A DNA stretch of 44,213 nucleotides from an uncultured Microbacterium sp. (GTDB taxonomy: Bacteria; Actinomycetota; Actinomycetes; Actinomycetales; Microbacteriaceae): assembly GCF_913776565.1 (NCBI RefSeq), contig NZ_CAJYPF010000164.1, positions 1-44,213 of the forward strand, in the 5' to 3' direction. How positions within the stretch are numbered: the first letter of the stretch is position 1; every line of letters starts with the position of its first letter. Both the position numbers and the translations under genes were made by a program. The notes beneath the pieces were generated by a model that saw only the letters and a program-made list of their open reading frames with translations, was not told the DNA's origin and made no database searches. This document shows positions 33,819-44,213 of this stretch, one piece after another.

Positions 33819-34642
33819 TCAGTCGTCCGGCGTGAAGCGGACGCCCGAGGTGGGCCGCGCGTACGAGCGCCCGATGCCCGCCTCGCCGAGCGCCGTGCGG
33901 GCGGCCGTAAGCGCCACCGACGAGGGATACCCACGGCGAGCGAGCTGACCGGAGAGTCGACGGAGAGCGGCGTCGTACTCGACGCCCTCCACGCCTCGGA
34001 CCTTCGACCGGGCGAACTCCAACGCGCGTTCCGCGTCGTCGTCGGGCAGCGCCTCGAGAGCCGCCTCGGCCACGTCGCGGGGAATACCCCTCTTGCGCAG
34101 CGTCTCGGCGACGACACGTCGGCCCTCTTTGCGTTTGTCCATCGCCGACATCACGAGCTGCTCGGCGAAAGTGACGTCGTCGAGGTAACCCAGGTCGACG
34201 AATCGATCGACAAGTTCTTCGCAGATGATCTCGTCGACACCCTCGACCCCGCGCAGCACCGTGCGCGCCTCGCTGAGCGACAGCGACCGCGACCGCAGCT
34301 TGCGCAGCAGAACCGCCTCAGCGCTCTCTCGTACCTGCTCGACCGACGGCTCTGCGCTCACCAGCTCGTCTTCGGAGGAGCGGAACCCCTTATGTGGGGA
34401 GGACGCAGGCTCGACCGGCGCCAGCGGGCGGGTTCGTCGGCCGGACGCCACCGGAGGGTGCCAGTCGTCCGCGTCCGAATGATCGACGGAAGCCCTGGCC
34501 CGCGCGCCGCCGTCGCCGCGTGGCACCGCCACCGTCGGCCGTACGGAGCGATCGCCGAAAAGCGGGATCACGGGAGCGAGGCCGTCGGGACCGTCACCCG
34601 GCGTGGCGCCGGAGTGACGATCCCGACCGTCTGGTGCCGTCA

Positions 34643-34643
<1 letters not shown>
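33819..34643 (-). CDS. recX: Regulatory protein RecX
   Basis: SLSLSEARTVLRGVEGVDEIICEELVDRFVDLGYLDDVTFAEQLV; ATG overlaps the recA stop (TGATG). Confidence 0.9.
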
Positions 34644-35698
<1,055 letters not shown>

Positions 35699-35802
35699 GA
35701 CGTCTTCTTTCTGCTCGCGTTCCGGTCGCCTATAGGCTGTCGCGGTCCCACCGACGGTGGGGGTGCCCGACAAGGCGTTCAGAGTGTCGTTCGACGTTCC
35801 CC

Positions 35803-35825
35803 ACGTTAGGGAGGACCTCCGACAT
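35803..35825 (-). promoter_or_regulatory. RecA-NDp/PafBC-type promoter of recA (ATGTCGGAG-N8-TAACGT)
   Basis: Minus strand ATGTCGGAG-GTCCTCCC-TAACGT. Confidence 0.7.
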
Positions 35826-35882
35826 TGGGTTCGAAAGCTCCCCCGGATGGGGATGGATGCCACGAACACTCCGCTGGGAAGG

Positions 35883-35912
35883 ACACTACGCCCGAATCGA
35901 ACGAAGGTTCGA
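35883..35912 (-). promoter_or_regulatory. LexA-controlled distal recA promoter: SOS box TCGAACCTTCGTTCGA (35897-35912), -10 TAGTGT (35883-35888)
   Basis: + strand TCGAACGAAGGTTCGA, perfect TCGAAC-N4-GTTCGA. Confidence 0.88.
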
Positions 35913-35964
35913 CGACACGCCGAGAAGATCTCCGCGACTACCGAAAGACGCGACGCCGACGCGC

Positions 35965-36189
35965 TCAGGAGCGACGCGGCTCCAGTCGGCCGACGCCGTA
36001 GCGCCTGTTCTCCGGAACGTCGGTCTCCGCGCACAGCGCGAGCCACACGTCGCGCGGAGCGACACCCGCCGCCAGGGCGTCGACGCTCGTCCGCCCACCC
36101 ACGGCGGACAGAACGAGATCGGTCAACAGGGAACCTCCGCGCGCGCCGAACTCGTCGGCGACAGCGCGATCGAACTCGCTTCGACGCAC
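35965..36189 (-). CDS. DUF3046 domain-containing protein
   Basis: [62 protein letters not shown]. Confidence 0.9.
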   Translation of the reverse strand: MRRSEFDRAVADEFGARGGSLLTDLVLSAVGGRTSVDALAAGVAPRDVWLALCAETDVPENRRYGVGRLEPRRS

Positions 36190-36199
36190 GAGGCGGGAC

Positions 36200-36508
36200 T
36201 CAGCGGAGCGAGAGTTCGGGTTCGACGGCCGCGACGAGCTCGTCGGGGACCACATCGGGGAAGGTCTGCAGCCCCTCGAGAACCGAGAGACGGTCACCGA
36301 CCTGACGCATGATGGTCGAGATGGGCACGTCGAGCGCCTCGGCGACAGAGGCGAGGATCTCGCTGGATGCTTCTTTCTGACCGCGCTCGACCTCGCTGAG
36401 GTAGCCCAGGGCGACACTCGCGCGGCTCGCGACCTGGCGGAGGGTGCGACCCTTCTGCTGGCGGAGGTCACGCAGGACTTCTCCGATCTCTTGACGAACC
36501 AGGATCAT
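36200..36508 (-). CDS. clgR: XRE-family regulator, ClgR-like
   Basis: VLRDLRQQKGRTLRQVASRASVALGYLSEVERGQKEASSEILASVAEALDVP. Confidence 0.85.
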   Translation of the reverse strand: MILVRQEIGEVLRDLRQQKGRTLRQVASRASVALGYLSEVERGQKEASSEILASVAEALDVPISTIMRQVGDRLSVLEGLQTFPDVVPDELVAAVEPELSLR

Positions 36509-36680
36509 TTGGGGCCCTCCTCACTGCTGATTCCGTCGTGTCCGGTTGGACAACTGTGAAACACCGTCTGTGGTCACCCTAATGCCGCGCGCTGAGCACC
36601 GGATGGGAATCGCACAACGAAACCGGGATCTGCCATCATTTGTTCCCCCCTTCGGGTTGGAACACTTCGGCGTCGAAGTA

Positions 36681-37208
36681 TCACAGCGCCGCGAGAGCCC
36701 GCCGGATCGCGAGATGGGCGGTCTCTCGCCGGATCCGCTCCCTGTCGCCGGCGATCACGAGGGAGTCCACTCGTGTGCCCAGAGGAGTGGAGACGGCGAT
36801 GTGCACCGTCCCCACGGGTTGACCGTCCTGCTCGTCGGGACCGGCGACGCCGGTCGTGGCGATGCCGACATCAGCGGAGACGCCGTCGCGGCCGAGGACG
36901 TCGCGCACTCCCCTCGCCATCTGACGCGCCACGCGAGGATTCACCGCGCCGTGAGCGTCGAGAAGCGCCTGATCGACGCCGAGCACCCCGTGCTTGAGGT
37001 CGGTCGCGTAGGCGACCACGCCCCCGCGGACCGTGCGCGAGGCGCCCGGCACATCGACGAGGGACGACACGACGAGACCGCCGGTGAGCGACTCGGCCAC
37101 GGCGACCGTCCAGCCCAGCTCGACGAGCCGATCCAGGAGCAGTGCCGCGCTCTCGCGCGGGGTGCGCACCAGCGTCTCGTCCAGGTCCTCGGGGATGCCG
37201 TCGATCAC
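36681..37208 (-). CDS. CinA C-terminal / nicotinamide-nucleotide amidohydrolase family
   Basis: TVAVAESLTGGLVVSSLVDVPGASRTVRGGVVAYATDLKHGVLGV...GIATTGVAGPD. Confidence 0.93.
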   Translation of the reverse strand: MIDGIPEDLDETLVRTPRESAALLLDRLVELGWTVAVAESLTGGLVVSSLVDVPGASRTVRGGVVAYATDLKHGVLGVDQALLDAHGAVNPRVARQMARGVRDVLGRDGVSADVGIATTGVAGPDEQDGQPVGTVHIAVSTPLGTRVDSLVIAGDRERIRRETAHLAIRRALAAL

Positions 37209-37792
37209 CGAGCGCCTCGGCTCCTGCGCGCCGCACGGACCTCGGTGACGACGTAGTCGATACCGGAGGCGATCGTCAGCATCACCGCGATGGTCATGGT
37301 GACGACCCCCGCCCACCACACACCGGACTGCCAGGCGGGGGCGTCCGAGAGTCCCGCGAAGGGGAGGAGAGCGATCGAGAGGGCGATCGCCTGGAACACC
37401 GTCTTGAGCTTGCCCATCCAGGCCGCGGCGAGGACGTGGTCGCTGACAACGACGAAGCGATACACCGTGATGCCGATCTCTCGGATCAGCACGACGATGG
37501 TGATCCACCACGGCAGCTCGCCGAGGATGGAGAGTCCGACGAATGCGACCCCCGTCAGGGCCTTGTCGGCGATCGGGTCGAGGAGCTTGCCCAGGTCGCT
37601 CACGATCCGGTACCGACGCGCGATGTAGCCGTCGACCCCGTCCGTGGCGATCGCGACGATGAACAGCACCGCAGCGGCCCAGCGCAGCCCGCCGCCGGCG
37701 CCGGCATCGGCGAGGAGCAGCCAGAGGAATACCGGGGCGCAGAGGATGCGCGCGATGGTGATCGCGTTGGGCAGCTGGGGGTGAACGGCCAT
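37205..37792 (-). CDS. pgsA: CDP-diacylglycerol--glycerol-3-phosphate 3-phosphatidyltransferase
   Basis: PNAITIARILCAPVFLWLLL; CDP-OH motif DGVDGYIARRYRIVSDLGKLLDPIADKAL. Confidence 0.94.
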   Translation of the reverse strand: MAVHPQLPNAITIARILCAPVFLWLLLADAGAGGGLRWAAAVLFIVAIATDGVDGYIARRYRIVSDLGKLLDPIADKALTGVAFVGLSILGELPWWITIVVLIREIGITVYRFVVVSDHVLAAAWMGKLKTVFQAIALSIALLPFAGLSDAPAWQSGVWWAGVVTMTIAVMLTIASGIDYVVTEVRAARRSRGAR

Positions 37793-40506
37793 CAGTCGCG
37801 TCCCGTCAGCTGCCACGCGTCTTCGGAGCCCTCGTCGTCATCCGCGTTCACGACGGGCAGACCGTCGAACTGCGCCTCGATCGGGTCCTCACCGTACCGG
37901 TCGTCGTCCGCCACCTCGGCGGCCGGCGGCGCGTCGTCCCCGCGGAGGCGGGCCATGACGGCCGGCAGCTGCTCGTTGGTGACGAGCACGTCGCGAGCTT
38001 TCGACCCCTCGGAGGGCCCGACAATCTCGCGGGATTCGAGCAGGTCCATCAGGCGGCCCGCCTTGGCGAAGCCGACGCGCAGCTTGCGCTGCAGCATCGA
38101 GGTCGAGCCGAATTGCGTCGAGACGACGAGCTCGGCGGCCGCGAGGAGCAGCTCGAGATCGTCGCCGATGTCGGCGTCGATCTCTTTCTTCTCGGCCGCG
38201 GCCTGGACATCGGAACGGTATTCGGGTCGCGCCTGCTGGGTGACGTGCGCGACGACCTTCTCGATCTCCTGTTCGCTGACCCACGCCCCCTGAACGCGGA
38301 GAGCTTTAGAAGCACCCATCGGGAGGAACAGCCCGTCGCCCTGCCCGATCAGGCGGTCGGCGCCGGGCTGATCGAGGATCACGCGGGAGTCGGTGACGCT
38401 CGTCACGGCGAAGGCGAGGCGCGAGGGCACGTTCGCCTTGATGAGGCCGGTGACCACGTCGACCGACGGGCGCTGCGTCGCCAGGACGAGGTGGATGCCG
38501 CTGGCACGGGCGAGCTGGGTGATGCGCACGATCGAGTCCTCGACGTCGCGCGGCGCGACCATCATGAGGTCGGCGAGCTCGTCGACCACGACGAGGAGGT
38601 ACGGGTAGGGCTTGAGCACCCGCTCGCTGCCGGCGGGCAGCTGGAGCTCCCCCGCGACCACGGCGCGGTTGAAGTCGTCGATGTGACGGAATCCGAACGA
38701 CGCGAGGTCGTCGTAGCGCATGTCCATCTCTTTGACGACCCACTGGAGAGCCTCGGCGGCCTTCTTGGGGTTCGTGATGATGGGGGTGATCAAGTGCGGG
38801 ACGCCCGCGTACGAGGTCAGCTCGACACGCTTGGGGTCGATCAGCACCATGCGGACGTCGGAGGGCTTCGCCCGCATGAGCAGGCTCGTGATCATCGAGT
38901 TGACGAAGCTGGACTTTCCCGAACCGGTCGAACCGGCCACCAGCAGGTGGGGCATCTTCGCGAGATTTGCGACGACGAAGCCGCCGCCTACGTCTTTGCC
39001 CACGCCGATCGTCATGGGGTGGGTCGAGGACGTCGCCGCCTCGGAGCGCAGGATGTCACCCAGCGTCACGATCTCGCGGTCGGCATTGGGGATCTCGACG
39101 CCGATCGCGCTCTTGCCGGGGATCGGCGCGAGGATGCGGACTTCATTGGAGGCCACCGCGTACGCGATGTTGTTGGTGAGCGCGGTGATGCGCTCGACCT
39201 TGACGCCCGGACCGACCTCGATCTCGTACTGCGTCACGGTCGGTCCGCGCGAGAACCCGGTCACGCGCGCATCGACCTTGAACTGCTGCATGACGCTCTC
39301 GATCGCCGCGACGACGGCGTCGTTCGCGGCCGACCGCTCCTTGGGCGGCGTGCCGGCGGCGAGGGCCGTCACCGAGGGCAGCCGGTAGTTCGCGGACGGA
39401 GGCGCCCCGGCGTGGTCGCCGCCGAGCCCCGAGATGCCCGGCAGGTCGTCGGCCTCCTCGGCCGCGACGAGCGGAGAGTCGTCGTGCAGACCGCGGCCGG
39501 CCGCGGCTCCGGCGAGAGCGCGCGCGTCGAACACCTCGGTGAGCGCTTCGGACGCGGGGGCGGGGGGCACGGGCGGGGGCGTGAGCGCGGCGGGCTTGGC
39601 CACCGGCTCGGGCGCCACGACGGGAGAGTCGAATCCGCCCTGGGGCTTCCCGGGCGAGAGCAGCTCGGTGAGGTCATGGGAGCCGAGCGACCCGTCGGAC
39701 TCCTCTTCTCGGCCCGTCTTGTTGCGTCGCCACCACGGCAACGACTTCTCGGGCGCGTCATCGTCGTCGGTCGACAGGACCTTCGTCGCCGGGTCGGGAC
39801 GCTCGACGCGTTCCGCGCCGAACATCCAGGCATAGAGGTCTCCGAGGCGCCGTCCGATGCGATTGGGCGGGGTCTTGGTGAGGATCAGGACGCTCAGCAC
39901 GGCGAGGAGGGACAAAGCGATGTAGGCCCCGATGTCGGTGAGCACCGTCGCGAGCGGCTCGCCGACGATCCAGCCCGAGATCCCGCCGGCCAGGCTGAGC
40001 ACGGGAAGACCTTCGTTGGGCGCGGGCCCGCCGTTCGCGACGTGGCAGAAGCCCGCGACCGTGACGACGAAGAGTCCGAAACCGATGCCCACACGCCCGT
40101 TGTCATGCACGGACGCGGGGTGCCGGAACAACCACCCGGCCAGCAGCAGCAGGAGGACCGGCAGAACGAAGGCGACCCGACCCACCAGGGCGCCGAAGCT
40201 GTAGGCGCTGATGAGGGCCGCGGCATCCGTCCCGATGAAGAACCACTCCACGACCGCACCGAGGACGGCGAGGACGACGAGGAAGAACGGGAAACCGTCG
40301 CGTCGCTGCTCGCGCTCGAGCGTCTCGGGACCGAAGGCCCGGAACATGCCGCCCACCCCGTGAGCGACGGCCATCCACGCCCGGACGGCGACCGGGGGCT
40401 TCTCGGGCTCGTCGACGTAGCGTTTGGGCGCCGGAGCAGAGGCCTTGGATCGCGTCGACCCCTTCGCGGGGGCGCGACCGCCGGACGGTGACGAGGTGCG
40501 GGCCAT
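37792..40506 (-). CDS. ftsK: DNA translocase FtsK/SpoIIIE
   Basis: 4-TM N-terminus, [18 protein letters not shown], winged-helix gamma domain ([24 protein letters not shown]). Confidence 0.96.
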   Translation of the reverse strand: MARTSSPSGGRAPAKGSTRSKASAPAPKRYVDEPEKPPVAVRAWMAVAHGVGGMFRAFGPETLEREQRRDGFPFFLVVLAVLGAVVEWFFIGTDAAALISAYSFGALVGRVAFVLPVLLLLLAGWLFRHPASVHDNGRVGIGFGLFVVTVAGFCHVANGGPAPNEGLPVLSLAGGISGWIVGEPLATVLTDIGAYIALSLLAVLSVLILTKTPPNRIGRRLGDLYAWMFGAERVERPDPATKVLSTDDDDAPEKSLPWWRRNKTGREEESDGSLGSHDLTELLSPGKPQGGFDSPVVAPEPVAKPAALTPPPVPPAPASEALTEVFDARALAGAAAGRGLHDDSPLVAAEEADDLPGISGLGGDHAGAPPSANYRLPSVTALAAGTPPKERSAANDAVVAAIESVMQQFKVDARVTGFSRGPTVTQYEIEVGPGVKVERITALTNNIAYAVASNEVRILAPIPGKSAIGVEIPNADREIVTLGDILRSEAATSSTHPMTIGVGKDVGGGFVVANLAKMPHLLVAGSTGSGKSSFVNSMITSLLMRAKPSDVRMVLIDPKRVELTSYAGVPHLITPIITNPKKAAEALQWVVKEMDMRYDDLASFGFRHIDDFNRAVVAGELQLPAGSERVLKPYPYLLVVVDELADLMMVAPRDVEDSIVRITQLARASGIHLVLATQRPSVDVVTGLIKANVPSRLAFAVTSVTDSRVILDQPGADRLIGQGDGLFLPMGASKALRVQGAWVSEQEIEKVVAHVTQQARPEYRSDVQAAAEKKEIDADIGDDLELLLAAAELVVSTQFGSTSMLQRKLRVGFAKAGRLMDLLESREIVGPSEGSKARDVLVTNEQLPAVMARLRGDDAPPAAEVADDDRYGEDPIEAQFDGLPVVNADDDEGSEDAWQLTGRD

Positions 40507-40556
40507 CCCTCCACGGTAGGCGGGACCGCCGACATTCGCTCGGACCGACGCGGGGT

Positions 40557-41048
40557 TCAGCGCAGTCGCTTCACCATCACGTCGCGCCCGATCCCCCGCC
40601 GCACCACCGCGAAGCCCTCGGAGCGGTACAGCGACACGGCGTAGTTGTCGCGCTCGACGCTCAGGCTGATGCGGGCGAACCCCTGGCTGCGCGCGTGGTC
40701 CACGAGGCGCTGGAGCAGCGCGCGCCCGGTCCCGTGCGCGCGCCAGACGGGACGCACCCCGATGATCAGCTCCGGCACGCCCGTCCCCACCCACCCGAAG
40801 CCCGGTTCGTCGCGCGGGAGCATGCGATACCAGGCGGCCCCGATGGACTCCCCGGTGGGCGACTCCGCGACGAAGCCCGCGTCGCCCGGACGCATCCACC
40901 CGGCGATGTAGCGGCTGTGCTCGGGGCTGCTGAGCACCTCGTGGCGTGGGCGGACGGCTCCGGCGCGCCAGGTCGCGGCTTCGACCGTCATGTCGGCGAG
41001 GAAGGCTCCGTCGGATCGGACAGCCGCGCGGATCGGGAGAGCGGACAT
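40557..41048 (-). CDS. GNAT family N-acetyltransferase
   Basis: [20 protein letters not shown]...[48 protein letters not shown]. Confidence 0.85.
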   Translation of the reverse strand: MSALPIRAAVRSDGAFLADMTVEAATWRAGAVRPRHEVLSSPEHSRYIAGWMRPGDAGFVAESPTGESIGAAWYRMLPRDEPGFGWVGTGVPELIIGVRPVWRAHGTGRALLQRLVDHARSQGFARISLSVERDNYAVSLYRSEGFAVVRRGIGRDVMVKRLR

Positions 41049-41095
41049 GCCCGCATGATAGCGACCAGCGCGCACCGCCGCGGATCCCGGAACGA

Positions 41096-41127
41096 CGAAG
41101 CGCCGCGGGCGGACCCGCGGCGCTTCG
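41096..41127. terminator. Terminator downstream of rnj
   Basis: CGAAGCGCCGCGGG-CGGA-CCCGCGGCGCTTCG, 14-bp perfect stem. Confidence 0.8.
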
Positions 41128-41136
41128 ACGGAGGGC

Positions 41137-42813
41137 TCAGGCCTCGATGACGAGAGGGACGATCATCGGACGACGGCGCAGCGACTGATTGACCCAGCGA
41201 CCGATGGTGCGGCGGACGACCTGGGACAGGGCGTGATTGTCGCGCACGCCCGAGGATGCGGCCTCGGTGAGCGCCTTGGCGATCTTGGGCTTGACGCTGT
41301 CGAAGACCTTGTCGTCCTCGGCGAAGCCGCGAGCGTGGATCTCAGGGCCCGAGACGATTCTGCCGGTCGCCGAGTCGACGACGACGATCACCGAGATGAA
41401 GCCCTCTTCGCCGAGGATACGGCGGTCCTTGAGATCGGCATCCGTGATCTCTCCCACCGACGAGCCGTCGACGTACACGAAACCGATGTCGACCTGACCG
41501 ACGACCTCGGCGACGCCGTCGCGCAGATCGACGACCGTGCCGTTCTCGCCGAGGATCGTGTTCTTCTCGGGGATGCCGGTCTCGCGCGCCAGCTTGGCGT
41601 TCGCCATGAGGTGACGGTATTCGCCGTGCACGGGAAGGACGTTCTTGGGCTTGAGGATGTTGTAGCAATACAGCAGCTCGCCGGCCGCGGCGTGACCCGA
41701 GACGTGCACCTTGGCGTTGCCCTTGTGGACGACGGTCGCGCCGAGCTTGGTGAGACCGTCGATGACGCGGTAGATCGCGTTCTCGTTGCCGGGGATCTGG
41801 CTGGACGCCAAGATGATCGTGTCGCCCTCGCCGGGCTCGATCGCGTGGTCGAGGTTGGCCATCCGGCTCAGCACGGCCATCGGCTCGCCCTGCGATCCGG
41901 TCGACATGTAGACGATCTTGTCGTCGGGCAGGTCGCGCGCCTTCTTGTAATCGATGAGCACGCCGTCCGGCACATTCAGGTAGCCGAGATCGGCCGCGAT
42001 ACCCATGTTCCGCACCATGCTGCGACCGAGCAGCGCCACACGGCGCCCGTTCGCGTGCGCGGCGTCCAGCACCTGCTGGACGCGGTGCACGTGGCTCGAG
42101 AAGCTGGCCACGACGACGCGACGCGGCGCCTTGGCGATCACCTGATCGAGGACGGGACCGATGCCGCGCTCGGTGGGGGTGAATCCGGGGACGTCCGCGT
42201 TCGTGGAGTCGACGAGGAACAGGTCGACGCCCTCTTCGCCGAGGCGGGCGAACGCGCGGAGGTCGGTGATGCGCCCGTCGAGCGGCAGCTGGTCCATCTT
42301 GAAGTCGCCGGTGGCCAGCACGAGACCCGCGGGCGTGCGGATGGCGACGGCGAGGGCGTCGGGGATGGAGTGGTTGACGGCGACGAACTCGAGGTCGAAC
42401 GGACCGACCTGCTCGCGCTGCCCCTCCGCCACGGTGAGCGTGTAGGGACGGATGCGGTGCTCTTTGAGCTTGGCCTCGATGAGCGCGAGCGTGAGGCCCG
42501 AGCCGATGAGAGGGATGTCGCCCTTGAGCTTGAGCATGTAGGGGACGGCGCCGATGTGGTCCTCGTGACCGTGCGTCAGCACGACGCCGACGATGTCGTC
42601 GAGGCGGTGCCGGATCGGCTCGAAGTCGGGCAGGATCAGGTCGACACCCGGCTGATGCTCCTCGGGGAAGAGCACGCCGCAGTCGACGACGAGCAGCTTG
42701 CCGTCGAATTCGAAGACGGTCATGTTGCGACCGACCTCGCCGAGGCCGCCGAGCGGGATGACCCGGAGGGTGCCGGCGGCGAGCGCCGGCGGGTCGTAGG
42801 GGATCGTGGGCAT
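41137..42813 (-). CDS. rnj: Ribonuclease J
   Basis: VIPLGGLGEVGRNMTVFEFDG, VLTHGHEDHIGAVPYML, VHVSGHAAAGELLY. Confidence 0.95.
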   Translation of the reverse strand: MPTIPYDPPALAAGTLRVIPLGGLGEVGRNMTVFEFDGKLLVVDCGVLFPEEHQPGVDLILPDFEPIRHRLDDIVGVVLTHGHEDHIGAVPYMLKLKGDIPLIGSGLTLALIEAKLKEHRIRPYTLTVAEGQREQVGPFDLEFVAVNHSIPDALAVAIRTPAGLVLATGDFKMDQLPLDGRITDLRAFARLGEEGVDLFLVDSTNADVPGFTPTERGIGPVLDQVIAKAPRRVVVASFSSHVHRVQQVLDAAHANGRRVALLGRSMVRNMGIAADLGYLNVPDGVLIDYKKARDLPDDKIVYMSTGSQGEPMAVLSRMANLDHAIEPGEGDTIILASSQIPGNENAIYRVIDGLTKLGATVVHKGNAKVHVSGHAAAGELLYCYNILKPKNVLPVHGEYRHLMANAKLARETGIPEKNTILGENGTVVDLRDGVAEVVGQVDIGFVYVDGSSVGEITDADLKDRRILGEEGFISVIVVVDSATGRIVSGPEIHARGFAEDDKVFDSVKPKIAKALTEAASSGVRDNHALSQVVRRTIGRWVNQSLRRRPMIVPLVIEA

Positions 42814-42825
42814 TGGAGCCTCCTC

Positions 42826-42876
42826 GGATGCCGCGGGGCGGCATCCCTTCGTCTCGGATGCCGCTACCCGGCATCC
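42826..42876. repeat. Two tandem hairpins, each an inverted pair of GGATGCCG
   Basis: GGATGCCG-CGGGG-CGGCATCC (42826-42846) and GGATGCCG-CTACC-CGGCATCC (42856-42876). Confidence 0.8.
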
Positions 42877-42919
42877 TGTGGTGTGGCGTCCCGGGCCGTG
42901 GATCGGCGGACGCCGATGC

Positions 42920-43897
42920 TCATCTCGTCGTGCCGTGCACCTTCGGCAGCGCGCCGCCGGCGGCCGCATTGCGGTCGGGGCGGAAGTTGGAGAAGTCGGC
43001 TCCGGCCACGTTCTTCACGAGCGCCAGTTCGTCTTCGATGACAGCCGCCTCCCACTCCTCCGGCCCGACCAGGGGCAGGCGGACGCGGGGGCTGCCGATA
43101 CGGCCGAGGCCGTGCAGGATGTACTTCGCCGCGACGGTGCCGGGCACGTGCGTCATGACGGCACGCACGAGCGGCTCAAGGCCCTTGTGCGCGGCGGTGG
43201 CCGAGGCCAGATCGCCGGCGTTCACGGCATCCACGATCGTCCGGTAGGGCGCGGCGGCGATGTTCGCGGTCACACCGATGAGCCCGGACGCCCCGATCGA
43301 CAGGTGCGGCAGCACATTGGCGTCGTCGCCGGAGAAGTACATCAGGTCGGTCTGGTTGAGCACACGGCTGACCTCGCTGAAGTCGCCCTTGGCGTCCTTG
43401 ATCGCGAGGATGTTGGGGTGCTTGGCCAGACGCAGGATCGTCTCGTATTTGATCGGCACGCCGGTGCGACCGGGGATGTCGTACAGGATGACCGGCAGGT
43501 CGGTGGCGTCGGCGACGAGACGGAAATGGGTCAGGATGCCGGCCTGCGTGGGCTTGTTGTAGTACGGCGTGACGATCATGATGCCGTCGGCGCCGGCCTT
43601 CTCGCTGGCCTTGTACAGCTCGATCGCGTGGGCGGTCTCGTTCGACCCGCCGCCGGTGATGATCTTGGCGCGGCCGGAGGAGACGCTCTTTCCGACCTCG
43701 ACCAGACGCAGCTTCTCGGGGTCGGTGAGCGTCGAGGTCTCGCCCGTGGTGCCGGTCACGACGATGCCGTCGGCACCGGCCGTGATGACGTCGTCGATGT
43801 GCTTCTCGGTGGCGGGCCAGTCGACCTCGCCGTCGGCGGTCATCGGGGTGATGAGCGCGACGAGCACCTGACCGAAGGGATTGCCGGAGTGCGTCAT
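42920..43897 (-). CDS. dapA: 4-hydroxy-tetrahydrodipicolinate synthase
   Basis: GQVLVALITPMTADGEVDW, VTGTTGETSTLTDPEKL, YYNKPTQAGI, YDIPGRTGVPI. Confidence 0.96.
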   Translation of the reverse strand: MTHSGNPFGQVLVALITPMTADGEVDWPATEKHIDDVITAGADGIVVTGTTGETSTLTDPEKLRLVEVGKSVSSGRAKIITGGGSNETAHAIELYKASEKAGADGIMIVTPYYNKPTQAGILTHFRLVADATDLPVILYDIPGRTGVPIKYETILRLAKHPNILAIKDAKGDFSEVSRVLNQTDLMYFSGDDANVLPHLSIGASGLIGVTANIAAAPYRTIVDAVNAGDLASATAAHKGLEPLVRAVMTHVPGTVAAKYILHGLGRIGSPRVRLPLVGPEEWEAAVIEDELALVKNVAGADFSNFRPDRNAAAGGALPKVHGTTR

Positions 43898-44004
43898 GCT
43901 CCCAGGTTATCGGTTCACGACGCGCCGTCCCCGGCACCGATGTGCACGATCGGTGTGACACGAATGAACAGAGGGGCGCCGTCGACGACCGATCCCGCGG
44001 TCCG

Positions 44005-44213
44005 TCATGCAGGTCGACCACGTCGCCGTGCCAGGACGGCGGCCTCGACGAGATCCCACTCGTACAGGACCATTGCGTAATCGAACCGGAGAGTCGTGAA
44101 CCCCTGAGCTGCAGCGAGGGCGTCGCGGCGGAGGTCCTTGTGGCGCAGCGACGCCCCGTCGTGGTTCTCACGCCCGTCGGTCTCCAGAATGATCCACCCG
44201 TCGAGGACGAAGT
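44005..44213 (-). CDS. DUF559 / Vsr-like endonuclease-domain protein (C-terminal fragment, truncated by window edge)
   Basis: ...FVLDGWIILETDGRENHDGASLRHKDLRRDALAAAQGFTTLRFDYAMVLYEWDLVEAAVLARRRGRPA*. Confidence 0.65.
   Translation of the reverse strand, partial: FVLDGWIILETDGRENHDGASLRHKDLRRDALAAAQGFTTLRFDYAMVLYEWDLVEAAVLARRRGRPA

Overview
High-GC actinobacterial chromosomal window; gene order and protein sequences suggest Microbacteriaceae, probably Microbacterium (inferred, no search run). Mostly core genes, nearly all on the minus strand: argC-J-B-D-F-[DUF418-like]-argH (argH truncated at the left edge), pheS-pheT, a gluABCD-type amino-acid ABC transporter, trmH-type rRNA methylase, infC-rpmI-rplT, DUF1844, sseB, hisC-hisB-hisH-priA, a LysM gene divergent from lexA, S9 peptidase, hflX, rsmC-like methyltransferase, dapF, GNAT, miaA-miaB, a large LuxR-type ATPase regulator, recX-recA-DUF3046-clgR-cinA/pncC-pgsA-ftsK, GNAT, rnj, dapA, and a truncated DUF559-like nuclease at the right edge. 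No rRNA, tRNA, CRISPR or transposase was recognised. The most interesting signals are regulatory: (1) a leaderless 31-codon ORF with an RRRRVERR run upstream of argC, a candidate arginine attenuator; (2) an identical TGTCGGAG-N8-TANNNT promoter upstream of recA, the S9 peptidase next to lexA, and miaB, matching the mycobacterial RecA-NDp/PafBC class; (3) an infC leader in which a 9-nt anti-SD can mask the SD of an AUC start codon; (4) a strongly over-represented heptamer GGATGCC/GGCATCC that also builds paired intergenic hairpins; (5) many TANNNT-N6/7-start leaderless promoters. All counts and coordinates were made by eye.
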